DNA of 32,241 bases. Origin: a virus. A program made the translations under genes and the position numbers. Below are positions 1 to 5,269 of this stretch, in pieces. Numbering within the stretch: the first letter of the stretch is position 1; every line of letters begins with the position of its first letter. The stretch covers positions 1 through 32,241 of IMG/VR virus record IMGVR_UViG_3300049432_000023. The stretch is one strand, 5' to 3'. Under the pieces are notes generated by a model. It searched no databases and was not told where the DNA came from. It saw only the letters and a program-made list of their open reading frames with translations.

Positions 1-132
1 GACGGCCTGTGGTTCGCGGACACCTGGGAGGAAGCCGACACCATCCGCCGTTCCTACGTCGCAGCGCCCGGCCATGACCGAGCGGCCATCGTCTACCGGA
101 ACCGTGACTCACGACCGAAGGAGCAGGCATGA
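1..132 (+). CDS. C-terminal part of a hypothetical protein (truncated by window start)
   Basis: Frame 1 is open from the first base to the TGA at 130-132 and reads 43 residues (DGLWFADTWEEADTIRRSYV...). The composition is mixed and soluble, with no recognisable motif. The stop overlaps the next start as ATGA, the usual junction in this genome, which supports it as a real gene end. The N-terminus lies outside the window, so function cannot be judged. Confidence 0.6.
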   Translation, partial: DGLWFADTWEEADTIRRSYVAAPGHDRAAIVYRNRDSRPKEQA

Positions 133-344
133 AGTTCTTCCCGTGTTGGGCTTGCAGGGGAACTGGCAGTATCCCCGGTCCCTATCACCCGTCCCCGTGC
201 CAGAACTGCGACGGCAAAGGGGAGGTCGCCACGCTCGATAAGTACGACCGAGCACGGCGTCGCCTGAATGACGCATTTCGCCTTGACCGAGGACGCGAAT
301 CGACGCCTACCATGCCAAGGAACGGGAGAAGCGAATGGTGTTGA
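129..344 (+). CDS. Small DnaJ-type zinc-finger protein, possibly frame-broken
   Basis: The ATG overlaps the preceding TGA and has AAGGAG at 118-123 as ribosome binding site. The 71-residue product has CWACRGTG (residues 6-13) and CQNCDGKG (24-31), two CxxCxGxG elements as in the DnaJ central zinc domain. No J domain is present, so this is a stand-alone zinc module; similar small phage proteins exist, but their role is unknown. After about residue 54 the annotated frame becomes less natural. The -1 frame is open from 287 to a TAG at 381-383 and reads RIDAYHAKEREKRMVL, a more plausible tail. That suggests an indel near 287-300 or a frameshift. Confidence 0.65.
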   Translation: MKFFPCWACRGTGSIPGPYHPSPCQNCDGKGEVATLDKYDRARRRLNDAFRLDRGRESTPTMPRNGRSEWC

Positions 345-368
345 TCGGCACTTCAGGAAGGGACGGCG

Positions 369-632
369 ATGGATAGGGACAACGAGACACGCCTGCTGTC
401 GTTCTTGGAGAACTACGGGCGGCATTTCGAGTGGTGCGAGACGCGAGGACCGGACGTGCCGCCGCCGGGTGTTCGCGTTCCCTGCACCTGTGGGTTCGCG
501 GGCATCCTCGACGCGGAGAGCCGTCGTCTGTTCCCACGCATGTACGGCTTGCCCTACCCCGATCCGGTGGACGTACCCGCCGCTCGTGACCGGAACGATT
601 CATCTCAGCCGCCAGAGGGACGTGAAACGTGA
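369..632 (+). CDS. Hypothetical protein with CxC motif
   Basis: The ATG follows GGAAGGGA at 357-364. The 87-residue product begins MDRDNETRLLSFLENYGRHF, likely helical, followed by a cysteine cluster (WCE, PCTCGFAG around residues 39-45). The C-terminus is proline-rich and polar. The stop overlaps the next start as GTGA, indicating translational coupling. The cysteines fit the zinc-binding trend of the neighbouring genes, but they are too few for a confident domain call. Function unknown. Confidence 0.6.
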   Translation: MDRDNETRLLSFLENYGRHFEWCETRGPDVPPPGVRVPCTCGFAGILDAESRRLFPRMYGLPYPDPVDVPAARDRNDSSQPPEGRET

Positions 633-820
633 AGGACTACGGCGGGCTGCCTCACCAGCATCAATGGGAGATGTCAGGCCTGGTCATCGACACCTACCCG
701 CCGCAATCGACGTGGTACTGCGTCTGTGGCGCGGCCTCTCACGACGGGGGGACGACGCTCTGCGATATCAAGCACTTCGGACAACCGACAGGGGAGCCGG
801 ATGCCGACGAAGGTACGTGA
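629..820 (+). CDS. Small HxH/CxC hypothetical protein
   Basis: The GTG start shares GTGA with the previous stop. The product is 63 residues, with HQHQW near the N-terminus, then a WYCVCGAAS motif, and C and H further on (TLCDIKH). This H-CxC-C-H arrangement could hold one zinc ion, which is inference. It resembles the short zinc proteins around it in size and junction style. No known family is recognised. Confidence 0.6.
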   Translation: MKDYGGLPHQHQWEMSGLVIDTYPPQSTWYCVCGAASHDGGTTLCDIKHFGQPTGEPDADEGT

Positions 821-983
821 GCTGACCCCGATCACGCAGGCGAAGAAGGACGACCGAGCGTGCCCGATCTGCCACCCTCGGAAGGACCGACTCCGCGAGG
901 ATCAGGTCTGGGGAGTGTGTCCCACGAACCGGAAACATGAGCACGCGGTGCCGAGTACCAGCTCGACCCATGGGGAGAGTTGA
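801..983 (+). CDS. Small zinc-ribbon-like hypothetical protein
   Basis: The ATG at 801 has GGGGAG at 791-796 and overlaps the previous gene by 20 bp. The 60-residue product has RACPICHPRKDR (CxxCH) and later GVCPTNRKHEH, giving C-C...C...H ligands for one zinc. An earlier in-frame start exists at 726 but would overlap deeply and has no ribosome binding site. The TGA overlaps the following ATG by one base (TGATG). Function unknown. Confidence 0.55.
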   Translation: MPTKVRELTPITQAKKDDRACPICHPRKDRLREDQVWGVCPTNRKHEHAVPSTSSTHGES

Positions 984-1348
984 TGGGCGACTGGATCGAG
1001 ATCGACCTGCCCGACATGAGCGACGTGCCGCTGCACCCCGAGCCCTGGGGCATGGAGTACGGGGCGTGGGGACCACGGGCCATTGTGGTGTGGTCACCGC
1101 GAGCTCGGATCTACCATCTTCCCGGCGAGCTCGGAGAGTACGGCCTGAGTCTTGGGGCTCGTCGCGCTTGCAACCAGTACAGCGGCACGGGGGCAACCTT
1201 CATCCTCCGGTTCACTCAGGGTTGGGGGCTGGTGCCGTGCCAACGCTGTTTCACGCGAACAGGGCGTCCTCGCCGAAAGTATCGCCCGGCTACCGGCTGG
1301 TGGCTCTCCCCGTCGCGGATCACACACTCGCGTCAGGACGAAACGTGA
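983..1348 (+). CDS. Hypothetical protein with C-terminal CxxC
   Basis: The ATG follows GGGGAGAG at 972-979. A TTG at 980 is in frame, but the ATG is preferred. The product is 121 residues. The first 60 are acidic and aromatic (MGDWIEIDLPDMSDVPLHPE...), then RIYHLPGELGEYGL, a lone cysteine (RRACNQ) and VPCQRCF. A C...CxxC pattern late in a short protein is common in actinophage proteins of unknown function. The last 35 residues are unusually Arg/Ser/Thr-rich, so the true end could be affected by a frame error. Confidence 0.5.
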   Translation: MGDWIEIDLPDMSDVPLHPEPWGMEYGAWGPRAIVVWSPRARIYHLPGELGEYGLSLGARRACNQYSGTGATFILRFTQGWGLVPCQRCFTRTGRPRRKYRPATGWWLSPSRITHSRQDET

Positions 1349-1459
1349 GCAGGTCCCCAGCGCGGACAAAGGCCCATCGCCTGCCGTTGCGGCTTACGCG
1401 TGAGGAGGATTCGGGCGTTGGTCCCGTAGGCCTGCTCCGCACTCGGGCAAGGAGGAAAC
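1349..1459 (+). other. Short gap without a convincing gene
   Basis: No frame here gives a plausible start with a ribosome binding site. Frame 1 stays open, but the protein is Arg/Pro/Ser-rich and runs through the two better-supported genes that follow. GAGGAGG at 1401-1407 leads only to very short ORFs. No tRNA-like or strong hairpin structure is seen. It may be a decayed or frame-broken gene. Confidence 0.4.
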
Positions 1460-1627
1460 GTGAACCTCCTCTCCGACGAAGAACTCCGCGAGCGGATCAG
1501 GACCGATCCCGAAGCCCGCCGAGCCATCGCGAAAGCCAAGCGCCGGGCAATGGTAGGCCAGGGAATCACCGCCGAGGAGCTACCGGAGTTCCTTGCAGCG
1601 TTCTGGAAGAGGTTGGAGGAAGGGTGA
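1460..1627 (+). CDS. Small helical hypothetical protein
   Basis: GTG at 1460 follows AAGGAGGAAAC (from 1449), one of the best ribosome binding sites in this arm. The 55-residue product is charged and probably all-helical: VNLLSDEELRERIRTDPEAR, then KAKRRAMVGQG, then a second helix ending FWKRLEEG. No cysteines, membrane segment or known motif. The stop shares GTGA with the next gene. It is hidden inside a longer spurious frame-1 ORF. The strong start and coupled end support it. Confidence 0.6.
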   Translation: MNLLSDEELRERIRTDPEARRAIAKAKRRAMVGQGITAEELPEFLAAFWKRLEEG

Positions 1628-1833
1628 GCACGGACCTCGACGACATCCTCGGAGACGAGCGGCCGGTGTTCAGCCCGAAGTGTCCACAGTGCGGTCGTTT
1701 CTTCGGCGGCACTGTCATGGTGACCTACAACGGGTTCGGTGACGTCGTGAAGTCGGAGGCGACCTGCGGTCGATGCGGGGACATCACGCCCGAGCTGGTG
1801 TGCTGGTCGGGTGACCTTCGTGAGGATTGGTGA
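1624..1833 (+). CDS. Zinc-ribbon protein (two CxxC knuckles)
   Basis: The GTG start overlaps the previous TGA. The product is 69 residues. CPQCGRFFGG and, about 24 residues later, CGRCGD form a classic zinc ribbon with a beta-strand-like link (TVMVTYNGFGDVVKSEAT). A short acidic N-terminus precedes it. Stand-alone zinc ribbons in phages may bind nucleic acid or a host enzyme, but nothing here identifies the partner. Confidence 0.65.
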   Translation: MSTDLDDILGDERPVFSPKCPQCGRFFGGTVMVTYNGFGDVVKSEATCGRCGDITPELVCWSGDLREDW

Positions 1834-1857
1834 CGCGATGAGAGGATCAGGCAAGCC

Positions 1858-2133
1858 ATGAGGAAGATCCTACGACGGGGTGAGTTCATCCAGACTCCGG
1901 TTCCGGGCGAGTGCCGCCGCAAGGTCGAGGTTAAAGTCCTCGGCCCGAGTGACAGCATCCGAACGCGAGACTGGGACCCCGACGCTAGCCACATCGTTGT
2001 CCAGTTCCTGATCCTTGAAGAACCCGAGTCGGACGACGGCCACTTCGATGACGAGCTGGGCTCGATTCAGGTAAGGCTCTCTGACCTTGCGGTGCTGCTT
2101 GCGGACGCGAGTGGAGATTCAGACCGTGCTTGA
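1858..2133 (+). CDS. Hypothetical acidic protein
   Basis: The ATG at 1858 opens a 91-residue frame. The product looks beta-rich (KVEVKVLGPSDSIRTRDW, then HIVVQFLILEEPES) and acidic at the C-terminus (DSDRA). No cysteine pairs, unlike its neighbours. The ribosome binding site is weak (AGGATCAGG region). Its end overlaps the proposed start of the next gene by 8 bp. Function unknown. Confidence 0.6.
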   Translation: MRKILRRGEFIQTPVPGECRRKVEVKVLGPSDSIRTRDWDPDASHIVVQFLILEEPESDDGHFDDELGSIQVRLSDLAVLLADASGDSDRA

Positions 2134-2362
2134 TGGACGTGAGTACGAAGAGTTGCGACGACAGGCCGAGGATCAGGTCGCTGCCGAGAAGGACGGCGGC
2201 TACGCGGCCGGTGACGCTCCGTACTACGATGCTGACGCCATTCTTGCCCTCTTGGCCGAACGTGAGCAGTGGAGGAGCTCGGCCACTGAGTGGGCCAAGG
2301 TCGCAGCCCGCCACGGACACACCGAGGGTGGTATCCGATGTGCGTGTGAGGACGAGGTATGA
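2126..2362 (+). CDS. Hypothetical helical protein
   Basis: GTG at 2126 is preferred because GGAG (2112-2115) lies about 10 bases upstream. GTG at 2111 in the same frame is the alternative. The product of about 78 residues begins VLDGREYEELRRQAEDQVAAE and continues YYDADAILALLAEREQW, suggesting two helices. It ends in a short CAC motif. Related short actinophage proteins with AILALLAEREQWR-like segments are of unknown role. The stop shares ATGA with the following start. Confidence 0.6.
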   Translation: MLDGREYEELRRQAEDQVAAEKDGGYAAGDAPYYDADAILALLAEREQWRSSATEWAKVAARHGHTEGGIRCACEDEV

Positions 2363-2525
2363 GACTTGTGCTCTACAAGCAGGCAACCCCCCCCGCTGGG
2401 GCTTCATCTTGAACCGCCTCGGCGGTCGGAACCATCGGGCGCTCATCGGCTTTGCGCTCGGCCTCGGTCGCTGGTGCCTGTCCTTCGTCTGGCGCAAAGC
2501 GCCTCGAACGAGGAGCCACCCGTGA
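2359..2525 (+). pseudogene. Small gene interrupted at a run of eight C
   Basis: An ATG coupled to the previous gene (ATGA) starts MRLVLYKQATPP and hits TGA at 2410-2412. The C run at 2387-2394 lies in codons 10-12. In the -1 frame after the run the sequence continues RWGFILNRLGGRNHRAL and on to SFVWRKAPRTRSHP, ending at 2525 with the usual GTGA overlap with the next gene. Both ends therefore behave like one gene of about 55 residues split by the homopolymer. Either a base is missing from the assembly, or ribosomes slip on C-CCC-CCC. The joined product is basic and aromatic, function unknown. Confidence 0.6.
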
Positions 2526-2677
2526 TCACGGTCAACTCGACGTTCATGGACCAGGGCTACTGGGCTGAGTGCTCCGAGTGCGACTGGATCGGGACAGCGC
2601 GGACGACTAATGACGAAGCCGTGGCTGACGGGAACATGCACGACTGCCCGACCGAGCTTGGGAACGTGCGGAAGTGA
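2522..2677 (+). CDS. Small zinc-knuckle protein
   Basis: The GTG start shares GTGA with the preceding frame. The product is 51 residues: WAECSECDWIGTA followed by MHDCPTE gives a CxxC...HxxC ligand set. This C-C-H-C layout is typical of short phage zinc proteins. It ends with a GTGA overlap with the next gene. Exact function unknown; it belongs to the zinc-protein cluster of this arm. Confidence 0.6.
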   Translation: MITVNSTFMDQGYWAECSECDWIGTARTTNDEAVADGNMHDCPTELGNVRK

Positions 2678-2896
2678 GCGGCTATGTGACGGGCGAGATG
2701 ACCGGCCTAGACGACTACTGGGACGATCCACGGTGCGACGCTTGCGGCAGGGCGGGGAGCGACGTAGCCCGGTGCCTTGGACTTCATCGCCATGTGCGGC
2801 AACTGCGACCTGAATCTCTGCCGTAGCTGCTTCGGGAACCCGCTCACGGACGATCTGACGGCGGACTGGTGCGAGGGGTGCGCTGGCCGTGGGTGA
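2674..2896 (+). pseudogene. Multi-CxxC zinc protein in two frames
   Basis: GTG at 2674 (GTGA overlap) reads MSGYVTGEMTGLDDYWDDP then RCDACGRAGSDVARC and stops at 2824-2826. The +1 frame, open from 2768, reads LDFIAMCGNCDLNLCRSCF and then DWCEGCAGRG to TGA 2894-2896, which meets the next start. Together they give four CxxC pairs, as expected of one double zinc-ribbon or treble-clef protein of about 74 residues. The shift must fall between 2768 and 2826. The second half could instead be a separate gene from ATG 2792 (34 residues). An assembly indel is the simplest explanation. Confidence 0.5.
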
Positions 2897-3239
2897 GGAG
2901 TACCGAGTGGTCTGGCAGCGCGAGCCCGACGAGGACACGGACCCTGATGCGCCGTGGCCCCGCCCAGCACGGCGACCTCAGACCCGCGTGTATCAAACGC
3001 GCAAAGCCGCTCACCGCTGGTGGCTCATCGTCCAGGGGCGGATGGCGGAAGCGACCGGCCGCGATCCTGATGCCTATGCTTGCTGCTCGGGCGATATGTG
3101 CGGGTGTGGAGGCAAGACCAATGCCGACCTTTGGGCTGAGACGGCGGAGCGAATTCCTCCCCTGAAGCTTGCTCGGATCGAGGTCAGAAACGTCGGCCCG
3201 TGGGACATGTTAGAGGAAGGGGCTGATCATGCCTGGTAA
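2889..3239 (+). CDS. Hypothetical protein with cysteine cluster
   Basis: GTG at 2889 with AGGGG about 11 bases upstream. The product is 116 residues. An acidic N-terminus (MGEEYRVVWQREPDEDTDPD) is followed by RVYQTRKAAHRWWLIVQGR, then ACCSGDMCGCGGKTN, a dense cysteine patch (four Cys in eight residues), and a C-terminal helical part. The repeated WW and cysteine knot-like patch suggest a small metal-binding fold. No family is recognised. Confidence 0.6.
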   Translation: MGEEYRVVWQREPDEDTDPDAPWPRPARRPQTRVYQTRKAAHRWWLIVQGRMAEATGRDPDAYACCSGDMCGCGGKTNADLWAETAERIPPLKLARIEVRNVGPWDMLEEGADHAW

Positions 3240-3423
3240 GGCTTTGGAGTGGACTCATGAGCTCGAGGCGTTGTACGACCGCATCGAGAAGCTGAGCTAT
3301 GAGATCCATCGCGGCGGCGGGCCTGCCGAGGTCACCGGCTCGCTTGATATGGCTCTCCCGCACCTCGAGCGGGCGGCCAAGCGGCTCATGGGTATCTTTA
3401 CGCCAAAGGATCCCCAGCTATGA
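3229..3423 (+). CDS. Hypothetical helical protein
   Basis: The ATG follows GAGGAAGGGG at 3211-3220. The 64-residue product has two probable amphipathic helices (THELEALYDRIEKLSYEI and PHLERAAKRLMGIF) with a glycine-rich linker. No metal ligands. It overlaps both neighbours, the downstream one as ATGA. Function unknown. Confidence 0.6.
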   Translation: MPGKALEWTHELEALYDRIEKLSYEIHRGGGPAEVTGSLDMALPHLERAAKRLMGIFTPKDPQL

Positions 3424-3614
3424 CCGCCACTCGCGGGACGACGGACGGCGGCATTTACATCGTGTCAGGCAAGGCGGTCGGCGAGGTCCTGGCGTGGTTC
3501 TGCGACAACTGCCAGAGCGAACTCTCGACGGTTGAGCAGGCTTGGGAGCTGGGCGGGTGGACCCATTGCCCCTTCTGCGGGACGGCGTTGAACTGGGAAC
3601 AAGCCCGTGCTTAG
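3420..3614 (+). CDS. Zinc-ribbon protein
   Basis: ATG coupled to the previous stop (ATGA). The product is 64 residues: WFCDNCQSEL and HCPFCGTALNWE are two CxxC knuckles about 27 residues apart, a textbook rubredoxin-type ribbon. It is the last plus-strand gene before the minus-strand operon. Its TAG at 3612-3614 overlaps the minus-strand TAA at 3611-3613, so the two transcription units converge tail to tail with no gap. Confidence 0.65.
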   Translation: MTATRGTTDGGIYIVSGKAVGEVLAWFCDNCQSELSTVEQAWELGGWTHCPFCGTALNWEQARA

Positions 3615-3778
3615 CGGCCTTGCCGTATCCACGGCTCAATCGTGGCAGCCGTCCACACTGGCCCCATCGCCAGTCGCGCATCCGGCTCTGGGAGCTTGCC
3701 CCGCCGATACCACTGAGCCACAAGCCCCCGGCTCACACCGAGGGCTTGGGCAATTTCCGCTATCCCGTAGAGCTTCAT
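3611..3778 (-). CDS. AlpA/MerR-like helix-turn-helix DNA-binding protein
   Basis: A 55-residue product starting MKLYGIAEIAQALGVSRGLV. The segment GIAEIAQALGVSRGLVAQWYRRGKLP is a winged HTH of the HTH_17/excisionase type, followed by the typical WTAATIEPWI strand and helix. The ATG overlaps the preceding minus-strand stop as ATGA, so it is the second gene of a two-gene operon. Proteins of this family act as excisionases or small repressors. No integrase is visible here, so a regulatory role is more likely (inference). The longer 141-residue reading in this frame is antisense read-through of the upstream gene. Confidence 0.75.
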   Translation of the reverse strand: MKLYGIAEIAQALGVSRGLVAQWYRRGKLPEPDARLAMGPVWTAATIEPWIRQGR

Positions 3779-4053
3779 GCCGCCCCGTGGTTCTGGCCGG
3801 CGCAGGAGCAGTCGCAGTCCGAGCCCGTGGCCTCGGTGCAACGCTTGCCGCAGGTGATTTCGGGGACCAGGCGGGCGCGGATCCGCTTGACCTGAGCGAG
3901 CTGGCCGCAGGAGCATCGGACGTACCCACCGAGGCGCTTGCTGGGAGCCACGAACAGCGAGGTTCCCTGGTTGCTGAGGAGCTCGTCCACCGTGGCCGTG
4001 GCCTTCGAGCCGCATCCCTTGCACTTGCCGACACACCGAGCCGCCGTCTCCAT
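3775..4053 (-). CDS. Cysteine-rich zinc protein, first gene of minus-strand operon
   Basis: The 92-residue reading starts at the ATG at 4053, which has AGGAGG six bases upstream. An in-frame ATG at 4074 would add METRRNE and lies at the predicted transcription start, so a leaderless form is possible. Cysteine motifs are CVGKCKGCGSK, RCSCGQLAQVKR, and a C-terminal CGKRC...CDCSC group. The middle part (VAPSKRLGGYVRCSCGQLAQVK) resembles a zinc beta-ribbon. Its stop is coupled to the HTH gene, suggesting the two act together, for example in controlling this locus. That is inference. Confidence 0.7.
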   Translation of the reverse strand: METAARCVGKCKGCGSKATATVDELLSNQGTSLFVAPSKRLGGYVRCSCGQLAQVKRIRARLVPEITCGKRCTEATGSDCDCSCAGQNHGAA

Positions 4054-4080
4054 CTCGTTCCTCCTGGTTTCCATGCCGTA

Positions 4081-4109
4081 ATCTTAGGTGACGGGGCGGA
4101 GGATGTCAA
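4081..4109 (-). promoter_or_regulatory. Sigma-70-type promoter of the minus-strand operon
   Basis: On the minus strand, TTGACA (4109-4104) is a perfect -35, followed by exactly 17 bases and TAAGAT (4086-4081) as -10. The predicted start is at about 4074, on the A of an in-frame ATG. TTAGGT at 4084-4089 and ACCTAA at 4127-4132 form an inverted repeat around the promoter and could be operator half-sites. Confidence 0.75.
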
Positions 4110-4180
4110 CAGGGATGACGGACATTACCTAAAGTCGCTGGTCCTGGACGCGAAGGAGGCATCCCATCCCGAAAGCTGAT

Positions 4181-4711
4181 GTGAAACACGACGAGTGCAT
4201 CTGCTCGCGGCACCGTTCCCACCAAGGGTGCAGCGGGGAGTGCTCCTGTCTTCGCCCCGACCCGAAGTTCAAGCAACCCGCGGGGGAGGAGGAAGCCGAC
4301 CGTGACCTCGCCGCGCTGGAACGGATGGTGCAGCGCTTGCGGCCGCTTTATCGCCGCGCTCATCAGTTCGCCTACGCCGGAGGCTCCTCATCCGGCTTCG
4401 AGGCCCGAGTGAAGATGGGCACCACCCACCCCACCGAAGACGTAGCGTTGGACACCCGAAGGATGGGCGTTCGTTCAAGACTCTCATCAGCCTGGGACCT
4501 CCTCGACTCAGCCATCGGTGACGTGCGGGAAGCAGAAAGGCAGATCGTCGCAGCCTACGGAGGAACGGTGAAGCGCAACCGTGACGGTTCCCCTCTTCGT
4601 GGACCGGGGATGAAGGAAGAGGAAGGGTTCCCCAAGACGGTTAAGACCAAAGAGTTCGAGAAGTACCAAGAGGCGCAGCGAAGGCGGGAGGCCAATGAAG
4701 CTGGTCTATGA
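4181..4711 (+). CDS. Hypothetical protein with N-terminal Cys/His cluster
   Basis: A 176-residue product from GTG 4181. The N-terminus has CICSRHRSH...CSGECSC, a zinc-like cluster. The rest is charged and helical (ADRDLAALERMVQRLRPLY; SAWDLLDSAIGDVREAERQI). The strong ribosome binding site AAGGAGG (4153-4159) is 21 bases from the GTG but only 6 from an in-frame ATC at 4166, which would add IPKADV. No ATG, GTG or TTG lies between, so the start may be a rare ATC or a sequencing error for ATG. Function unknown. Confidence 0.65.
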   Translation: MKHDECICSRHRSHQGCSGECSCLRPDPKFKQPAGEEEADRDLAALERMVQRLRPLYRRAHQFAYAGGSSSGFEARVKMGTTHPTEDVALDTRRMGVRSRLSSAWDLLDSAIGDVREAERQIVAAYGGTVKRNRDGSPLRGPGMKEEEGFPKTVKTKEFEKYQEAQRRREANEAGL

Positions 4712-4877
4712 GCGCAACAAGGGGCGGCTCTGCTTCAACTGCGGGACGGCGCCTGCCTACGCGAAGAGGCGGTGTGAGCCCTGCTACCGCTGGTGGCTGT
4801 CCCGAGGGTACGAGCGGCCGGAAGACCTGCACACGCGGCACGGTGAGAGGCTCGAGCTAGAGGCACGTTCGGGGTAG
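4695..4877 (+). CDS. Small zinc-ribbon protein
   Basis: The ATG overlaps the previous gene by 17 bp. The 60-residue product has LCFNCGTAPAYAKRRCEPCYRWW: CxxC and CxxC about 12 residues apart, then an aromatic basic tail (SRGYERPEDLHTRHG). The short spacing resembles a treble-clef or HNH-type zinc half, but no catalytic His-Asn-His is seen. It is the last gene of the zinc-protein arm before a new promoter. Confidence 0.65.
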   Translation: MKLVYERNKGRLCFNCGTAPAYAKRRCEPCYRWWLSRGYERPEDLHTRHGERLELEARSG

Positions 4878-4886
4878 CTCGGGGGC

Positions 4887-4915
4887 TTGTAATTCCACCA
4901 CAGTCATTCTAGGAT
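4887..4915 (+). promoter_or_regulatory. Plus-strand promoter candidate
   Basis: TTGTAA (4887-4892), a 17-base spacer and TAGGAT (4910-4915) lie in a 98-bp gap (4878-4975), the longest intergenic stretch in this part. The predicted start at about 4922 falls on a TTG in frame with the next gene. It would serve the C2H2-like gene and perhaps the virion genes that follow in one direction. Confidence 0.55.
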
Positions 4916-4975
4916 TTCGGATTGAAGTGCGGGATTGTGCCTTCGGGCCGATCCCTGTGCTCCACCCCCAGAATC

Positions 4976-5269
4976 ATGGCGCTCATTTTCGTTGACCTCT
5001 TGCCGTGCGACCAATGCACTTCCCTGTACGAACGGGGAAGTCGCTCACGAGCGACCCATGGTTTCGGCGGCATGAAATACGTCCCGTCCTTCGAGACCGA
5101 AGACGAGCTCGCCCGTCACCGCGTCATCGTCCACGGTGACTTCTGCTGCCCTCGCTGCGAATGGCGCTTCGAGACCCCATCGGGCAGGGTGCGCCACCTC
5201 AAGAAGGATCACCGCCTATCAGCGCGTGAGGTGGCTGGAATCGTTCCCTTCAGGCGGGGCGTGTACTGA
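4976..5269 (+). CDS. C2H2-like zinc-finger protein
   Basis: From ATG 4976 the product is 97 residues. LPCDQCTSLY is followed by FCCPRCEWRFETPSGRVRHLKKDH, that is CxxC, 12 residues, H, 4 residues, H: a C2H2 finger, uncommon in phages. There is no ribosome binding site before 4976. In-frame starts upstream are GTG 4937 and TTG 4922, the latter at the predicted transcription start. Which is used is uncertain. It probably binds DNA or RNA, possibly as a regulator of the following operon (inference). The stop overlaps the next start as CTGA. Confidence 0.65.
   Translation: MALIFVDLLPCDQCTSLYERGSRSRATHGFGGMKYVPSFETEDELARHRVIVHGDFCCPRCEWRFETPSGRVRHLKKDHRLSAREVAGIVPFRRGVY

Noticed and set aside
937-1833. 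298-residue frame-1 ORF
   Set aside because: Composition is Arg/Pro/Ser-rich and it crosses three genes with better starts and coupled stops. Only its last 69 residues (from 1624) are a real zinc protein.
3607-4179. 190-residue plus-strand ORF across the minus operon
   Set aside because: The opposite strand has an HTH domain, a perfect promoter and a Shine-Dalgarno; the plus ORF is a shadow.
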